Shown: one piece after another, positions 7,771-14,343 of the stretch
How positions within the stretch are numbered: position 1 is the stretch's first letter
Layout: each line of letters begins with the position of its first letter
From: an uncultured Clostridia bacterium
GTDB lineage: Bacteria > Bacillota > Clostridia > Christensenellales > Aristaeellaceae
NCBI GenBank assembly: GCA_934663595.1
Contig: CAKUKM010000031.1
Location: forward strand, 1-27,962
Direction: 5' to 3'
DNA length: 27,962 nucleotides
Made by a program: the position numbers and the translations under genes
The notes under the pieces: model-generated
What the model was told of the DNA's origin: nothing
Seen by the model: only the letters and a program-made list of their open reading frames with translations
Database searches by the model: none

Positions 7771-8535
7771 TCAGCCCTCATTTCTCTCAATCAGTTCGCG
7801 GCTCAGCGCGCGATAGGCCTGCGCGCCGGTGGAACGCGCGTCGTACAGGTGAATCGGCACGCCGTAGCTCGGCGCCTCGCTCAAACGCACGTTGCGCGGA
7901 ATCATCGTTTCAAAGACCTCCTCCGGGAAATGGCTGCGCACCTCCTGCACCACCTGCGCGCAGAGGTTCGTTCGCGAATCGAACATCGTCAGCAGTATCC
8001 CTTCGATCGCGAGCGTCGGATTCAGCTTTTTGCGCATCAGCTTTACGGTATTGATCAGCTGGCCCACGCCCTCCAGCGCGTAATACTCGCACTGAATCGG
8101 AATCAGCACCGATTCCGCGGCCGTCAGCGCGTTTACCGTAAGCAGACTCAGCGACGGCGGGCAATCGATCAAAAGGTAATCGTAATCGCCCGAAACAGTT
8201 TTAAGCGCGCGCTTTAAGAGCAGCTCGCGATCGTCGATCCCCACCATTTCGATCTCCGCGCCCGCCAGCTCAATGCCCGACGGCATCACCGAAAGCGAGC
8301 CGAATTTCGTCGGAATCACCGCGTCCTTCGCCGCGCATTCGCCCAGCAGTACGTCGTAAACGGTATTCTTTCCTTCCTCCGCGCAGCCGAGGCCGCTGGT
8401 CGCATTGCCCTGCGGATCGATATCCACCAGCAGCACGCGCCTGCCCGCCTCCGCGAGGCACGCGCTCAAATTGACCGACGTGGTGGTCTTGCCCACGCCG
8501 CCCTTCTGATTCGTTACCGCGATGATTTTGCCCAT
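7771..8535 (-). CDS. parA: Chromosome-partitioning ATPase ParA (Soj)
   Basis: 254 residues, a deviant Walker-type ATPase. The opening MGKIIAVTNQKGGVGKTTTS is the standard start of Soj proteins and holds the deviant Walker A KGGVGKT. DIDPQGNATSGLG and LLIDCPPSLSLLTVNAL are the other conserved blocks. It binds DNA non-specifically in the ATP form and is driven by ParB; in sporulating relatives it also affects DnaA. The start taken is ATG at 8535; an in-frame ATG three codons earlier (8544) is possible, and both have only weak ribosome sites (GGATG or GGAATGG). It is the first gene of the parA-parB-CBM9 operon, with a good promoter at 8581-8609. Confidence 0.96.
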   Translation of the reverse strand: MGKIIAVTNQKGGVGKTTTSVNLSACLAEAGRRVLLVDIDPQGNATSGLGCAEEGKNTVYDVLLGECAAKDAVIPTKFGSLSVMPSGIELAGAEIEMVGIDDRELLLKRALKTVSGDYDYLLIDCPPSLSLLTVNALTAAESVLIPIQCEYYALEGVGQLINTVKLMRKKLNPTLAIEGILLTMFDSRTNLCAQVVQEVRSHFPEEVFETMIPRNVRLSEAPSYGVPIHLYDARSTGAQAYRALSRELIERNEG

Positions 8536-8580
8536 ACCGCACATCCATTCCGGACGCAAAGTCCATAATACTCTGATTGT

Positions 8581-8609
8581 ATTATAGTACAACCCGCGCC
8601 CGCTGGCAA
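8581..8609 (-). promoter_or_regulatory. Promoter of the parAB operon with an overlapping palindrome
   Basis: The minus strand reads TTGCCA, 17 bases, TATAAT. The -35 sits in the short inverted repeat CGCT-TGCC-AGCG (8601-8612). A second inverted repeat, TTGTA-N6-TACAA at 8577-8592, covers the -10 and could be a repressor site. The leader is about 40 bases. Confidence 0.7.
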
Positions 8610-8665
8610 GCGCTTTCCCAAGATGAATGCGTAACTTTTATATGCAATCCGCATTCCGCGCATTC

Positions 8666-8690
8666 AAAAGGGGCGCGATACTCGCGCCCC
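8666..8690 (-). terminator. Terminator of the RACo-like gene
   Basis: On the minus strand GGGGCGCGA-GTA-TCGCGCCCC, a perfect 9-bp stem with a 3-base loop, is followed by TTTT. It starts 6 bp past the stop codon at 8697. Confidence 0.85.
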
Positions 8691-8696
8691 CCAACC

Positions 8697-10217
8697 TTAT
8701 CTTCTTCTTTTTACGCTCGGATACTGCTTCGCGTCCGTGTGCGGAATGAACTGCGCCGACACCATGTTTTCCACGAATTTGTCCATCTCGCCAAACTGAA
8801 CATAGGTGATTCGCCGGCGAATCCGCTCCAGCGCCGCGCGGCAATCGCGGTTCAAGAGCAGCTTCTTCGCGCCGCCCAGCGACGAATTGCCCAATATGCA
8901 GAATTTCTCGCGCGGAATGTCCGGATACAGCCCCACCGTGATCGCCGATTCCAGATCGTAATGCGCGCCGAAGCCGCCGGATAAATACATTTTGCCGATC
9001 TGATCGGGCGAAACGCCGCTGGCCTCCAGCAGCGTCTCCACCATCGTGTGCGCCGCCGCCTTGCAGCGAATGAATTCGGCAATGTCGCTCTCGTTCAGCA
9101 AAAGGCCGCCCTCTTCATTTTCCGCAAAGCGAATTGCGAGCACCTCGCGGCCGCTCTCGGGATCGCGCGCCCTTTCGATCCGCTCCGACGCGGACGCATC
9201 CAGCGTGCCGTTTCCGTTGATCCAGCCCGCGAGATACCCCTGCGCAATCAGATCCAGCAGGCCCGAGCCGCAAATGCCCCTCGGTTCGCCCCCGCCGATT
9301 ACGTGAATGTGCAGCGCGTTGTCTTCATCAATGCGCACGCGGTCGACCGCGCCCGGCTCCGCGCGCATGCCGAACGCGCTCACCGCGCCCTCCAGCGCCG
9401 GGCCCGCCGCCCCCGCGCCGGCAATCAGATAATCGCGATTGCCCAGCGCCAGCTCGCCGTTCGTGCCGATGTCCAGAAACAGGCAGGGCGCGTCGGCGCT
9501 CTCCATGTCCGTAAGCAAAAGCCCCGACGTAATATCGCCGCCCAGATAATTCGCCACCGCCGGCATGATCAGCGCATTGCAGTTCAGCCTCAGTCCCAGC
9601 TCGCGCGCCGCCATCGGTTCCGGCGCGAAAAACGCCGGCGCATACGGATTCTGAAACACATACCACGGATCGCACCCGAGCAGGAAATGCATCATCGTGG
9701 TGTTTCCGGCAATTACGATCGCGGCAATTTCCTCCGGGCACACGTTCGCCTCGGCGCAAACGCGGTCGATCAGCCCGTTCGCCCCGTCCACGACCAGCGT
9801 CCGCAGCGTTTCGAGATTGCGCCTGTCCCCGCGCACGGCGAAGATGCGGTCGAGGATGTTCGCGCCCAGCGCCACCTGACCGTTCGTCGCGCCCGCGTCC
9901 GCGAGCGTATTTCCGGTATTTAAATCCACCAGCGCCATTTCCAGCGCCGTCGAGCCCACGTCCAGCGCCAGCCCGAACAGCCGCGCCCGCGTATCGCCCG
10001 GCTCCACGCGCACCACGTCCATGCCCGACGCGCCCGGACACAGCGTCGCGGTCACGCGGTAGTCCGCCTCGTTCAGCATCGGTGAAAGCGTTTTCAGCGT
10101 CGCAAGCGGCATGTGCGCGTCCGTCAATGCGCGCAGTATCCGCTCGCAATCCGCCGCGCCGTCCGCCTCCGTCGGTCTTTCCAGCTCCAGATATCGCTTT
10201 TCGGCAAGCGTCGCCAT
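8697..10217 (-). CDS. RACo-type ASKHA ATPase (DUF4445; corrinoid-protein reductive activator) lacking the ferredoxin domain
   Basis: 506 residues, cytoplasmic. Proteins of this family use ATP to reactivate corrinoid methyltransferase partners by one-electron reduction of cobalt. The ASKHA core is clear: FGLALDVGSTALEMALVDL, VIAGNTTMMHFLLG, CLFLDIGTNGELALGN, GPALEGA, CGSGLLDLIAQ, and YLSGGFGAHYDLESAITVGLYPD. In characterised RACo proteins a plant-type [2Fe-2S] domain precedes this core. Here the first ~75 residues contain one lone cysteine near residue 24, one near 60, and no cluster motif. The start ATG at 10217 has AAAGGAGG seven bases upstream, so the short form is not a misplaced start. 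No corrinoid protein or methyltransferase gene lies nearby. The electron source and client are unknown. Confidence 0.88.
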   Translation of the reverse strand: MATLAEKRYLELERPTEADGAADCERILRALTDAHMPLATLKTLSPMLNEADYRVTATLCPGASGMDVVRVEPGDTRARLFGLALDVGSTALEMALVDLNTGNTLADAGATNGQVALGANILDRIFAVRGDRRNLETLRTLVVDGANGLIDRVCAEANVCPEEIAAIVIAGNTTMMHFLLGCDPWYVFQNPYAPAFFAPEPMAARELGLRLNCNALIMPAVANYLGGDITSGLLLTDMESADAPCLFLDIGTNGELALGNRDYLIAGAGAAGPALEGAVSAFGMRAEPGAVDRVRIDEDNALHIHVIGGGEPRGICGSGLLDLIAQGYLAGWINGNGTLDASASERIERARDPESGREVLAIRFAENEEGGLLLNESDIAEFIRCKAAAHTMVETLLEASGVSPDQIGKMYLSGGFGAHYDLESAITVGLYPDIPREKFCILGNSSLGGAKKLLLNRDCRAALERIRRRITYVQFGEMDKFVENMVSAQFIPHTDAKQYPSVKRRR

Positions 10218-10267
10218 AAACAGGCCTCCTTTACGCGCTTTTTCAAAAAAGGAAACGCGCGCTTCTA

Positions 10268-10296
10268 TTGTGTCTGATCGCCATTCATGCTATAAT
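10268..10296 (+). promoter_or_regulatory. Extended -10 promoter of the HAD gene (leaderless transcript)
   Basis: TTGTGT, 17 bases, TATAAT, with TGC immediately before the -10. The -10 ends 6 bases before the ATG of the HAD gene at 10303, so transcription should begin at or within a base or two of the start codon. Confidence 0.7.
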
Positions 10297-10302
10297 GGGC
10301 GC

Positions 10303-10926
10303 ATGAATAACGTTTTATTTGTATTTGATCTCGATTGCACCCTCACGCGCGCCGAGCTACTCCCGCAGCTTGCACAGGAAATCGGCATTGCGGCGCAAAT
10401 TGACGCGCTGACCGAGCGCGCGATGGCGGGGGGCGATAGCTATCGGGAAAACTTTTTGAAGCGCGTGGAGCTGATGCGCGCGCTTTCCGTTTCACACGCG
10501 CAGGAAATCGCCGCGAACGCGCTTCTGTTTGATTCGCTGGCCGAATTCGTGCGCGCAAATCGCGATCGCGCGCTGATTCTGTCCGGCAATCTCGACGTCT
10601 GGATCGAAAAACTGCTGGATCGCCTGAACATGCGCGGCCGCTGCCTCTGCTCGCGCGGCACGGTAAAGGACGATCGCGTCGCCTCGATTCTGTCCGTCAT
10701 GGACAAGGAGGCGGCCGTAAAAACGCTTCCGCACCCGTTCGTGGCCGTCGGAGACGGCGAAAACGACGTGCCCATGCTGCGCGCGGCCGATTATGCCATC
10801 GCGTTCGGCGGGGCGCGCAAAACGCCCGCCGCCGTCGCCGCCGTGGCCGATCGCGTGATCGCAAGCGAAGCCGAGCTGCGCGCGCTGCTCGATTCCATCG
10901 CCGAAAACGGCCTTCCGAAGAAATAA
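10303..10926 (+). CDS. HAD-family phosphatase (phosphoserine phosphatase-like, HAD-IB)
   Basis: 207 residues. All four HAD motifs are visible: I, FDLDCT with nucleophile D9 and acid D11; II, LILSGN; III, lysine in MDKEAAV; IV, VGDGENDVPML. The cap after motif I is helical and short, as in SerB-like phosphatases. The likely reaction is hydrolysis of a small phosphomonoester; the substrate is not determined. The ATG at 10303 is the natural start, because the family motif begins there and an upstream in-frame reading to 10111 runs through the promoter. No ribosome site precedes the ATG, and the -10 box ends only 6 bases away, so the mRNA is probably leaderless. It stands alone between a divergent RACo gene and the repeat. 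Confidence 0.85.
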   Translation: MNNVLFVFDLDCTLTRAELLPQLAQEIGIAAQIDALTERAMAGGDSYRENFLKRVELMRALSVSHAQEIAANALLFDSLAEFVRANRDRALILSGNLDVWIEKLLDRLNMRGRCLCSRGTVKDDRVASILSVMDKEAAVKTLPHPFVAVGDGENDVPMLRAADYAIAFGGARKTPAAVAAVADRVIASEAELRALLDSIAENGLPKK

Positions 10927-10985
10927 ATTCCCCGAATTTTGCATCAAAGGCGCCCGCTGAATGGCAGGCGCCTCAGCCTGTCGAA

Positions 10986-11200
10986 AAACCCGGAGAGCTC
11001 GAGAGGGCCGCAGCCCTCTCGAACTTAAAATCGAGCCCAGCGGCGTGTACGGTGGGCGCGGGGCTATTTTATCGCAGGGAAATCCCATTTCCCGGAGAGA
11101 AAATAGCTACTTTGCAAATCCCGCGCCCGGGGATTCCGCAGGAATCCTAGCGGGATTTGGTTGGAGTGGCAGTGGCGGGGGAGCTTGCTCCCCCGTCCAC
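10986..11200 (+). repeat. Structured intergenic repeat, copy A
   Basis: About 215 bases, closely similar to 22316-22533 in the same orientation. Hairpins in order: TCGAGAGGGC/GCCCTCTCGA with a CGCA loop (10999-11022); GCTATTTT/AAAATAGC enclosing GGGAAAT-CCC-ATTTCCC; CAAATCCCGC/GCGGGATTTG (11115-11159) with an inner GGATTCC-GCA-GGAATCC and a conserved GCCCGG/TA internal loop; and GTGG-CGGGGGAG-CTTG-CTCCCCCG-T-CCAC (11172-11200). It fills most of the 303-base gap between the HAD gene and the convergent rrf2 gene. It could be a dispersed RNA-forming or palindrome-bearing mobile element. A weak stem AGGCGCC/GGCGCCT at 10948-10973 may end the HAD transcript. Confidence 0.85.
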
Positions 11201-11201
11201 C

Positions 11202-11231
11202 AGCTTGTCAAAAAGACTTTTTTGACAAGCT
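11202..11231. other. 13-bp perfect inverted repeat at the rrf2 stop codon
   Basis: AGCTTGTCAAAAA, a 4-base loop GACT, then TTTTTGACAAGCT. It begins two bases after repeat copy A ends and its last two bases lie inside the rrf2 TAG codon. No T run follows on either strand, but the stem itself carries A5/T5 tracts. It may act as a bidirectional terminator or mark an insertion edge of the repeat. Confidence 0.7.
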
Positions 11232-11652
11232 AAAAGGCGCCCGGCAGGCGGCCGTTCAGCACGTCCTCCAGCGTGATTTTCCCAAGGTAGTCGCCAATTA
11301 CACGGCCCAAACCCTTCCACACCGGCAGCGTCAGGCATTCCTCGCACCGCGCGCACGGATTCGGCTCCCGATCCAGACACGCCACCGGCGCGAGCGAGCC
11401 CTCCGTCACGCGCAGAATCTGATCCACCGTGTAATCCTTCGGCGCGCGCAGCAGCCGATAGCCGCCCTGATGCCCGCGCACCGCGCCGAGCAGTCCCGCC
11501 TGCGTCAGCTGCAGCGCGATCTGCTCCAGATATTTCTTGGAAATGCACTGCCGCGCCGCGATATCCTTCAGCGCCACATAGCCGTCCGCGCCGTTTTGCG
11601 CGATATCCAGCATCATCCGCAGCGCATAGCGCCCCTTGGTTGAAATCTTCAT
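11230..11652 (-). CDS. Rrf2-family transcriptional regulator with an IscR-like cysteine cluster
   Basis: 140 residues. MKISTKGRYALRMMLDIA and the winged helix-turn-helix (VALKDIAARQCISKKYLEQIALQLTQAGLLGAVRGHQGGYRLLR) are typical of the family. The sensor loop holds C92, C100, C103 and C106 (C-x7-C-x2-C-x2-C). IscR-type members bind a [2Fe-2S] cluster through three cysteines in this loop, so a redox, iron-sulfur or nitric-oxide sensor is likely; the cluster is inferred. The ATG at 11652 is chosen because TAGGAG lies nine bases ahead; an in-frame ATG at 11661 directly abuts that site. It is transcribed alone from the promoter at 11675-11703. Its targets are unknown, and no iscS/iscU genes lie nearby. 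Confidence 0.92.
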   Translation of the reverse strand: MKISTKGRYALRMMLDIAQNGADGYVALKDIAARQCISKKYLEQIALQLTQAGLLGAVRGHQGGYRLLRAPKDYTVDQILRVTEGSLAPVACLDREPNPCARCEECLTLPVWKGLGRVIGDYLGKITLEDVLNGRLPGAF

Positions 11653-11674
11653 TCCGGTCATCTCCTATATTCCT

Positions 11675-11703
11675 ATAATACCATATGTTTACCGGATTTT
11701 CAA
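11675..11703 (-). promoter_or_regulatory. Promoter of the rrf2-family gene
   Basis: The minus strand reads TTGAAA, 17 bases, TATTAT. The -35 lies in the 5-bp inverted repeat GGATT-GAA-AATCC. The short leader carries the ribosome site TAGGAG. Autoregulation is common in this family, but I see no clear operator palindrome between the promoter and the start. Confidence 0.65.
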
Positions 11704-11711
11704 TCCCGCCA

Positions 11712-11978
11712 TTACAGAAGAAGATTCAGCGCGATCACCAGCGCCGCGCCGGGAAGGCCCAGAAAGCCCACCGCCATCGCCGTGAACGGATTGACCTCCA
11801 CCCGGATTCCAATCAGCCCGCCCAGCGCGTTCACCGCCGCGAGCGCGAGCGCGCCCAACACGCAGCCCGCAACCAGCCGGCTCATCAGCCGCATCGGCGC
11901 GAGCAGCAGATACCCGATCAGGCACAGCAGCGACAGCCCGATCGCAAACGAAAGCACCAGTTCCCATGGAATCCGCAC
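11712..11978 (-). CDS. bofA: BofA-family protein (inhibitor of pro-sigma-K processing)
   Basis: 88 residues from the GTG at 11978, matching the ~87 residues usual for BofA. There are two or three membrane helices, and the conserved C-terminal block VNPFTAMAVGFLGLPGAALVIALNLLL. In Bacillus, BofA holds the SpoIVFB protease inactive in the outer forespore membrane until sigma-K is needed, so its presence suggests an endospore former. The GTG is favoured because GGGGG lies seven to eight bases upstream; the ATG at 11996 has no ribosome site. The gene lies 49 bp after the hydrolase gene, on the same strand. Confidence 0.85.
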   Translation of the reverse strand: MRIPWELVLSFAIGLSLLCLIGYLLLAPMRLMSRLVAGCVLGALALAAVNALGGLIGIRVEVNPFTAMAVGFLGLPGAALVIALNLLL

Positions 11979-11987
11979 GATCAAACA

Positions 11988-12012
11988 CCCCCGCATTCAC
12001 CGTATGCGAGGG
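11988..12012 (-). promoter_or_regulatory. Hairpin that can mask the bofA ribosome-binding site
   Basis: On the minus strand CCCTCGCAT, a 7-base loop, then ATGCGGGGG pair over 9 bp with one G-U pair. The 3' arm is the G-rich ribosome site of bofA. Folding would block translation unless ribosomes or another factor open it. Confidence 0.45.
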
Positions 12013-12027
12013 CGTCTTAAAAATATG

Positions 12028-12852
12028 TCAGTCCATCAGAACCGTCTGCGTGCCGTCCTTTAAGACCACGTGGCGGGTCGCGCCCATCTGATCCATCCAG
12101 CCGCGCGTAAGGATCGTCTTGAACGTGTGCGTGTTATAGCCCTTGCCTGCGTCGTTGTTCCACAGCCAGTCCGGCGCGCACCAGATGCACGTCTCCGGGC
12201 GCACGACCTCGTAAAAATTCCGCTTCACGCCCGCCTGGCCGTGGTGCGCCATCTGGCAGATATCGGCGGACAGCTTGCCCAGATCCCACATCGAGAGCAG
12301 CTTGTCGCCCTCCTCCTCGCCGCAGTCCGCGAGGAACAGCGCCGTCTTTTTGCCCAGCTCCAGCCGGAACACCAGACAGGAATTGTTGCAGACATTCACA
12401 TTCAGCGCGCTGTCGGCCGAGCAGAGAATGTCGAAATGCGCCTCGCCGAAATCATACCGGTCGCCGCCGGAACAGATCACGATTTTGTCCGCAAACCGCG
12501 GCAGATCCCGATAAAAGCGCTCGAGCGGCTCCATCGCGTCGCGCGATTCGGACGAAACGAACTGAATCGACGGGAAATTGAACAGCACGCGGTCGAACTG
12601 GATCGCGTCCGGATGCTTCTCCACAATCGTCATAAACGCCGAAATGTGGTCGATGTGCGGGTGCGTGAGTATCCACGCGTCCACGTGCGGCCGCTCCTGC
12701 CCCGTGATTTCGCGCAGGTAGGAAATCAGGTATTCCGCATCCTGATCGAATCCGCCGTCCACCAGAACGATATGACCGTCCTCCGCAGTGATCACGAAAC
12801 TGTTCATCTGAATGTTCGTGACCGATTTGAGCATATGAATCGCGTTTTGCAT
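12028..12852 (-). CDS. Metallo-beta-lactamase-fold hydrolase (ComEC/Rec2-like MBL domain)
   Basis: 274 residues, cytoplasmic by the lack of a signal peptide or helices. The metal-binding motif THPHIDH (H64, H66, D68, H69) follows IVLVDGGF; later come LADCGEEEGDKLL and QMAHHGQAGV, the pattern of the MBL domain found at the end of ComEC DNA-uptake proteins. The ComEC channel part is absent, so this is a stand-alone enzyme that could be a phosphodiesterase or nuclease; the substrate is unknown. The start ATG at 12852 has AAGGAG eight bases ahead. It lies 12 bp after queA and is probably part of the murJ-to-bofA run of genes. Confidence 0.85.
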   Translation of the reverse strand: MQNAIHMLKSVTNIQMNSFVITAEDGHIVLVDGGFDQDAEYLISYLREITGQERPHVDAWILTHPHIDHISAFMTIVEKHPDAIQFDRVLFNFPSIQFVSSESRDAMEPLERFYRDLPRFADKIVICSGGDRYDFGEAHFDILCSADSALNVNVCNNSCLVFRLELGKKTALFLADCGEEEGDKLLSMWDLGKLSADICQMAHHGQAGVKRNFYEVVRPETCIWCAPDWLWNNDAGKGYNTHTFKTILTRGWMDQMGATRHVVLKDGTQTVLMD

Positions 12853-12864
12853 TGTGAACGCTCC

Positions 12865-13884
12865 TTACAAAATCAGCATCGCGTCGCCAAACGAGAAAAA
12901 GCGGTAGTTCTCCTTCACCGCCGTCTCGTAGGCCGACAGAATCTTCTTCCGATCGTACAGCGCCGATACCAGCATCATCAAAGTCGAGCCCGGCAGATGG
13001 AAATTCGTAATCAGCGCGTCGACCATCTGATACCGATAGCCGGGCCGGATGAAGATGCTCGTCTCGCCGCGCTTCGCGACCAGCTTTCCGTTTTCCGCCG
13101 CGGATTCCAGCGTGCGCACGCTCGTCGTGCCCACGGCGATCACCCGTCCGCCCCGCTCGCGCGCCGCGTTGACGCGCCTCGCCGCGTCCTCGGTCACCTC
13201 GAAATGCTCCGAATGCATCTGGTGTTCCTCGATATTCTCGACCTTGACCGGCCGGAACGTGCCGAGGCCCACGTGCAAAAGCACGGGAACGACGTCGATT
13301 CCCTTTTCGCGGATTCGATCCAGCAATTCGGGCGTGAAATGCAGTCCCGCGGTCGGCGCGGCGGCGGAGCCCTCATGGCGCGCGTACACGGTCTGATACC
13401 GCTCGCGATCCTCGAGCTGCTCGTGAATATACGGCGGCAGCGGCATTTCGCCCAGCGCGTCCAGCGCCGCCTCAAACGTGCCCTCGCATTCAAATTCCAC
13501 GATTCGGCCGCCCACGTCGGTCGTCTCCAGCACGCGCCCGCGCAAACGGCCGTCGCCAAACACGATCTCCGCGCCCGGCTTCAGCTTTTTGCCGGGCTTG
13601 ACCAGCGTCTCCCACCGCTTCGGCGCAAGCTGTTTCAGCAGCAGCACCTCGCACGCGCCGCCGGTCGGGCGCTCGCCGTAGAGCCGCGCGGGAATGACGC
13701 GCGTGTCGTTCACCACCAGCACGTCGCCGGGATTCAGGTAATCGATCACATCGTAAAAATGCCGGTGCTCAATTTCGTCGGTGTCGCGGTGAATCACCAT
13801 CAGCCGGCTGTGATCGCGCGGCTCGACCGGCGTCTGCGCAATGCGCTCCTCCGGCAGATCATACATAAAATCAGAAAGCTTCAT
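12865..13884 (-). CDS. queA: S-adenosylmethionine:tRNA ribosyltransferase-isomerase QueA
   Basis: 339 residues, full length. It transfers and isomerises the ribosyl part of S-adenosylmethionine onto preQ1-tRNA to make epoxyqueuosine at the wobble position of GUN anticodons. Family blocks: SDFMYDLPEERIAQ, LNPGDVLVVNDTRVIPARLYG, GGACEVLLL, PLPPYIHE, YQTVYARHEGSAAAPTAGLHFT, VGLGTFRPV, MHSEHFEV and ITNFHLPGSTLMMLVSAL. The start ATG at 13884 has AGGGATG upstream. The gene usually lies beside ruvB and tgt. Here ruvB is close by (one small gene between) and no tgt lies in the window, so the queuosine pathway must be completed elsewhere. Confidence 0.97.
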   Translation of the reverse strand: MKLSDFMYDLPEERIAQTPVEPRDHSRLMVIHRDTDEIEHRHFYDVIDYLNPGDVLVVNDTRVIPARLYGERPTGGACEVLLLKQLAPKRWETLVKPGKKLKPGAEIVFGDGRLRGRVLETTDVGGRIVEFECEGTFEAALDALGEMPLPPYIHEQLEDRERYQTVYARHEGSAAAPTAGLHFTPELLDRIREKGIDVVPVLLHVGLGTFRPVKVENIEEHQMHSEHFEVTEDAARRVNAARERGGRVIAVGTTSVRTLESAAENGKLVAKRGETSIFIRPGYRYQMVDALITNFHLPGSTLMMLVSALYDRKKILSAYETAVKENYRFFSFGDAMLIL

Positions 13885-13940
13885 ATCGATTCATCCCTGT
13901 TCTCAAAGTAAACGCGCCGATTCCGGCGAATGCGCAATCT

Positions 13941-14285
13941 TCATTGCAGCGCCGCCCCTTCCCGCAGCCATTCGGGAAACAGCCGGCGCATCAAAGGCGA
14001 CTTCACGCCGTCGCACATCGGGCAGAACGGAAACTGTCCGGCATACCACACGCCGGCCAGCGCGACGATCAGCAGCGCGATGTGCGCCGCCCGAACGCGC
14101 CTTTCGCGCGCAAACGCAATGCGAACGCCCGCATATATCGCCGCGGCGACCGAAGCGAGCTCCGTTTCCAGGCCCGTGTCCGCGTGCGCCCTGTAATTCA
14201 GCGATTCAAACACCGCGAGCGCGATCAGCCCTGTCGCGATTGCATAGGGAAGGTAGCGATCCGCAAATTTGCGAACGATTGTCAT
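13941..14285 (-). CDS. Small three-helix membrane protein with a CPMC motif, unknown function
   Basis: 114 residues. Predicted membrane helices lie near 11-29, 41-58 and 66-84. After the third helix comes FPFCPMCDGV, with a CxxC pair (C88, C91) that could bind metal or form a disulfide. The tail is short and charged. The ATG at 14285 is chosen because GGAGG lies eight bases upstream; an in-frame TTG at 14300 overlaps that site. It lies between ruvB (58 bp) and queA (56 bp) on the same strand, so it is probably co-transcribed. I do not recognise a named family; CPxC plus helices is seen in small DUF2752-like proteins, but I cannot confirm membership. Confidence 0.65.
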   Translation of the reverse strand: MTIVRKFADRYLPYAIATGLIALAVFESLNYRAHADTGLETELASVAAAIYAGVRIAFARERRVRAAHIALLIVALAGVWYAGQFPFCPMCDGVKSPLMRRLFPEWLREGAALQ

Positions 14286-14343
14286 GCCGGCGTCCTCCAA
14301 ACGGAAATTTCTTCCATTTAGACGCGCGTTAACGCAAAAAGGT

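Noticed and set aside
10492..11088. Minus-strand reading frame starting MGFPCDKIAPRPP, also found at 21880-22422
   Set aside because: Both frames begin inside the structured repeat and then run antisense to unrelated genes (HAD gene; RinA-like gene). The shared start is just the repeat being translated, without a ribosome site.
12070..13911. 613-residue plus-strand open frame over queA and the MBL gene
   Set aside because: The translation is Arg/His-rich, as expected for antisense of GC-rich genes, and both minus-strand genes have firm family matches.
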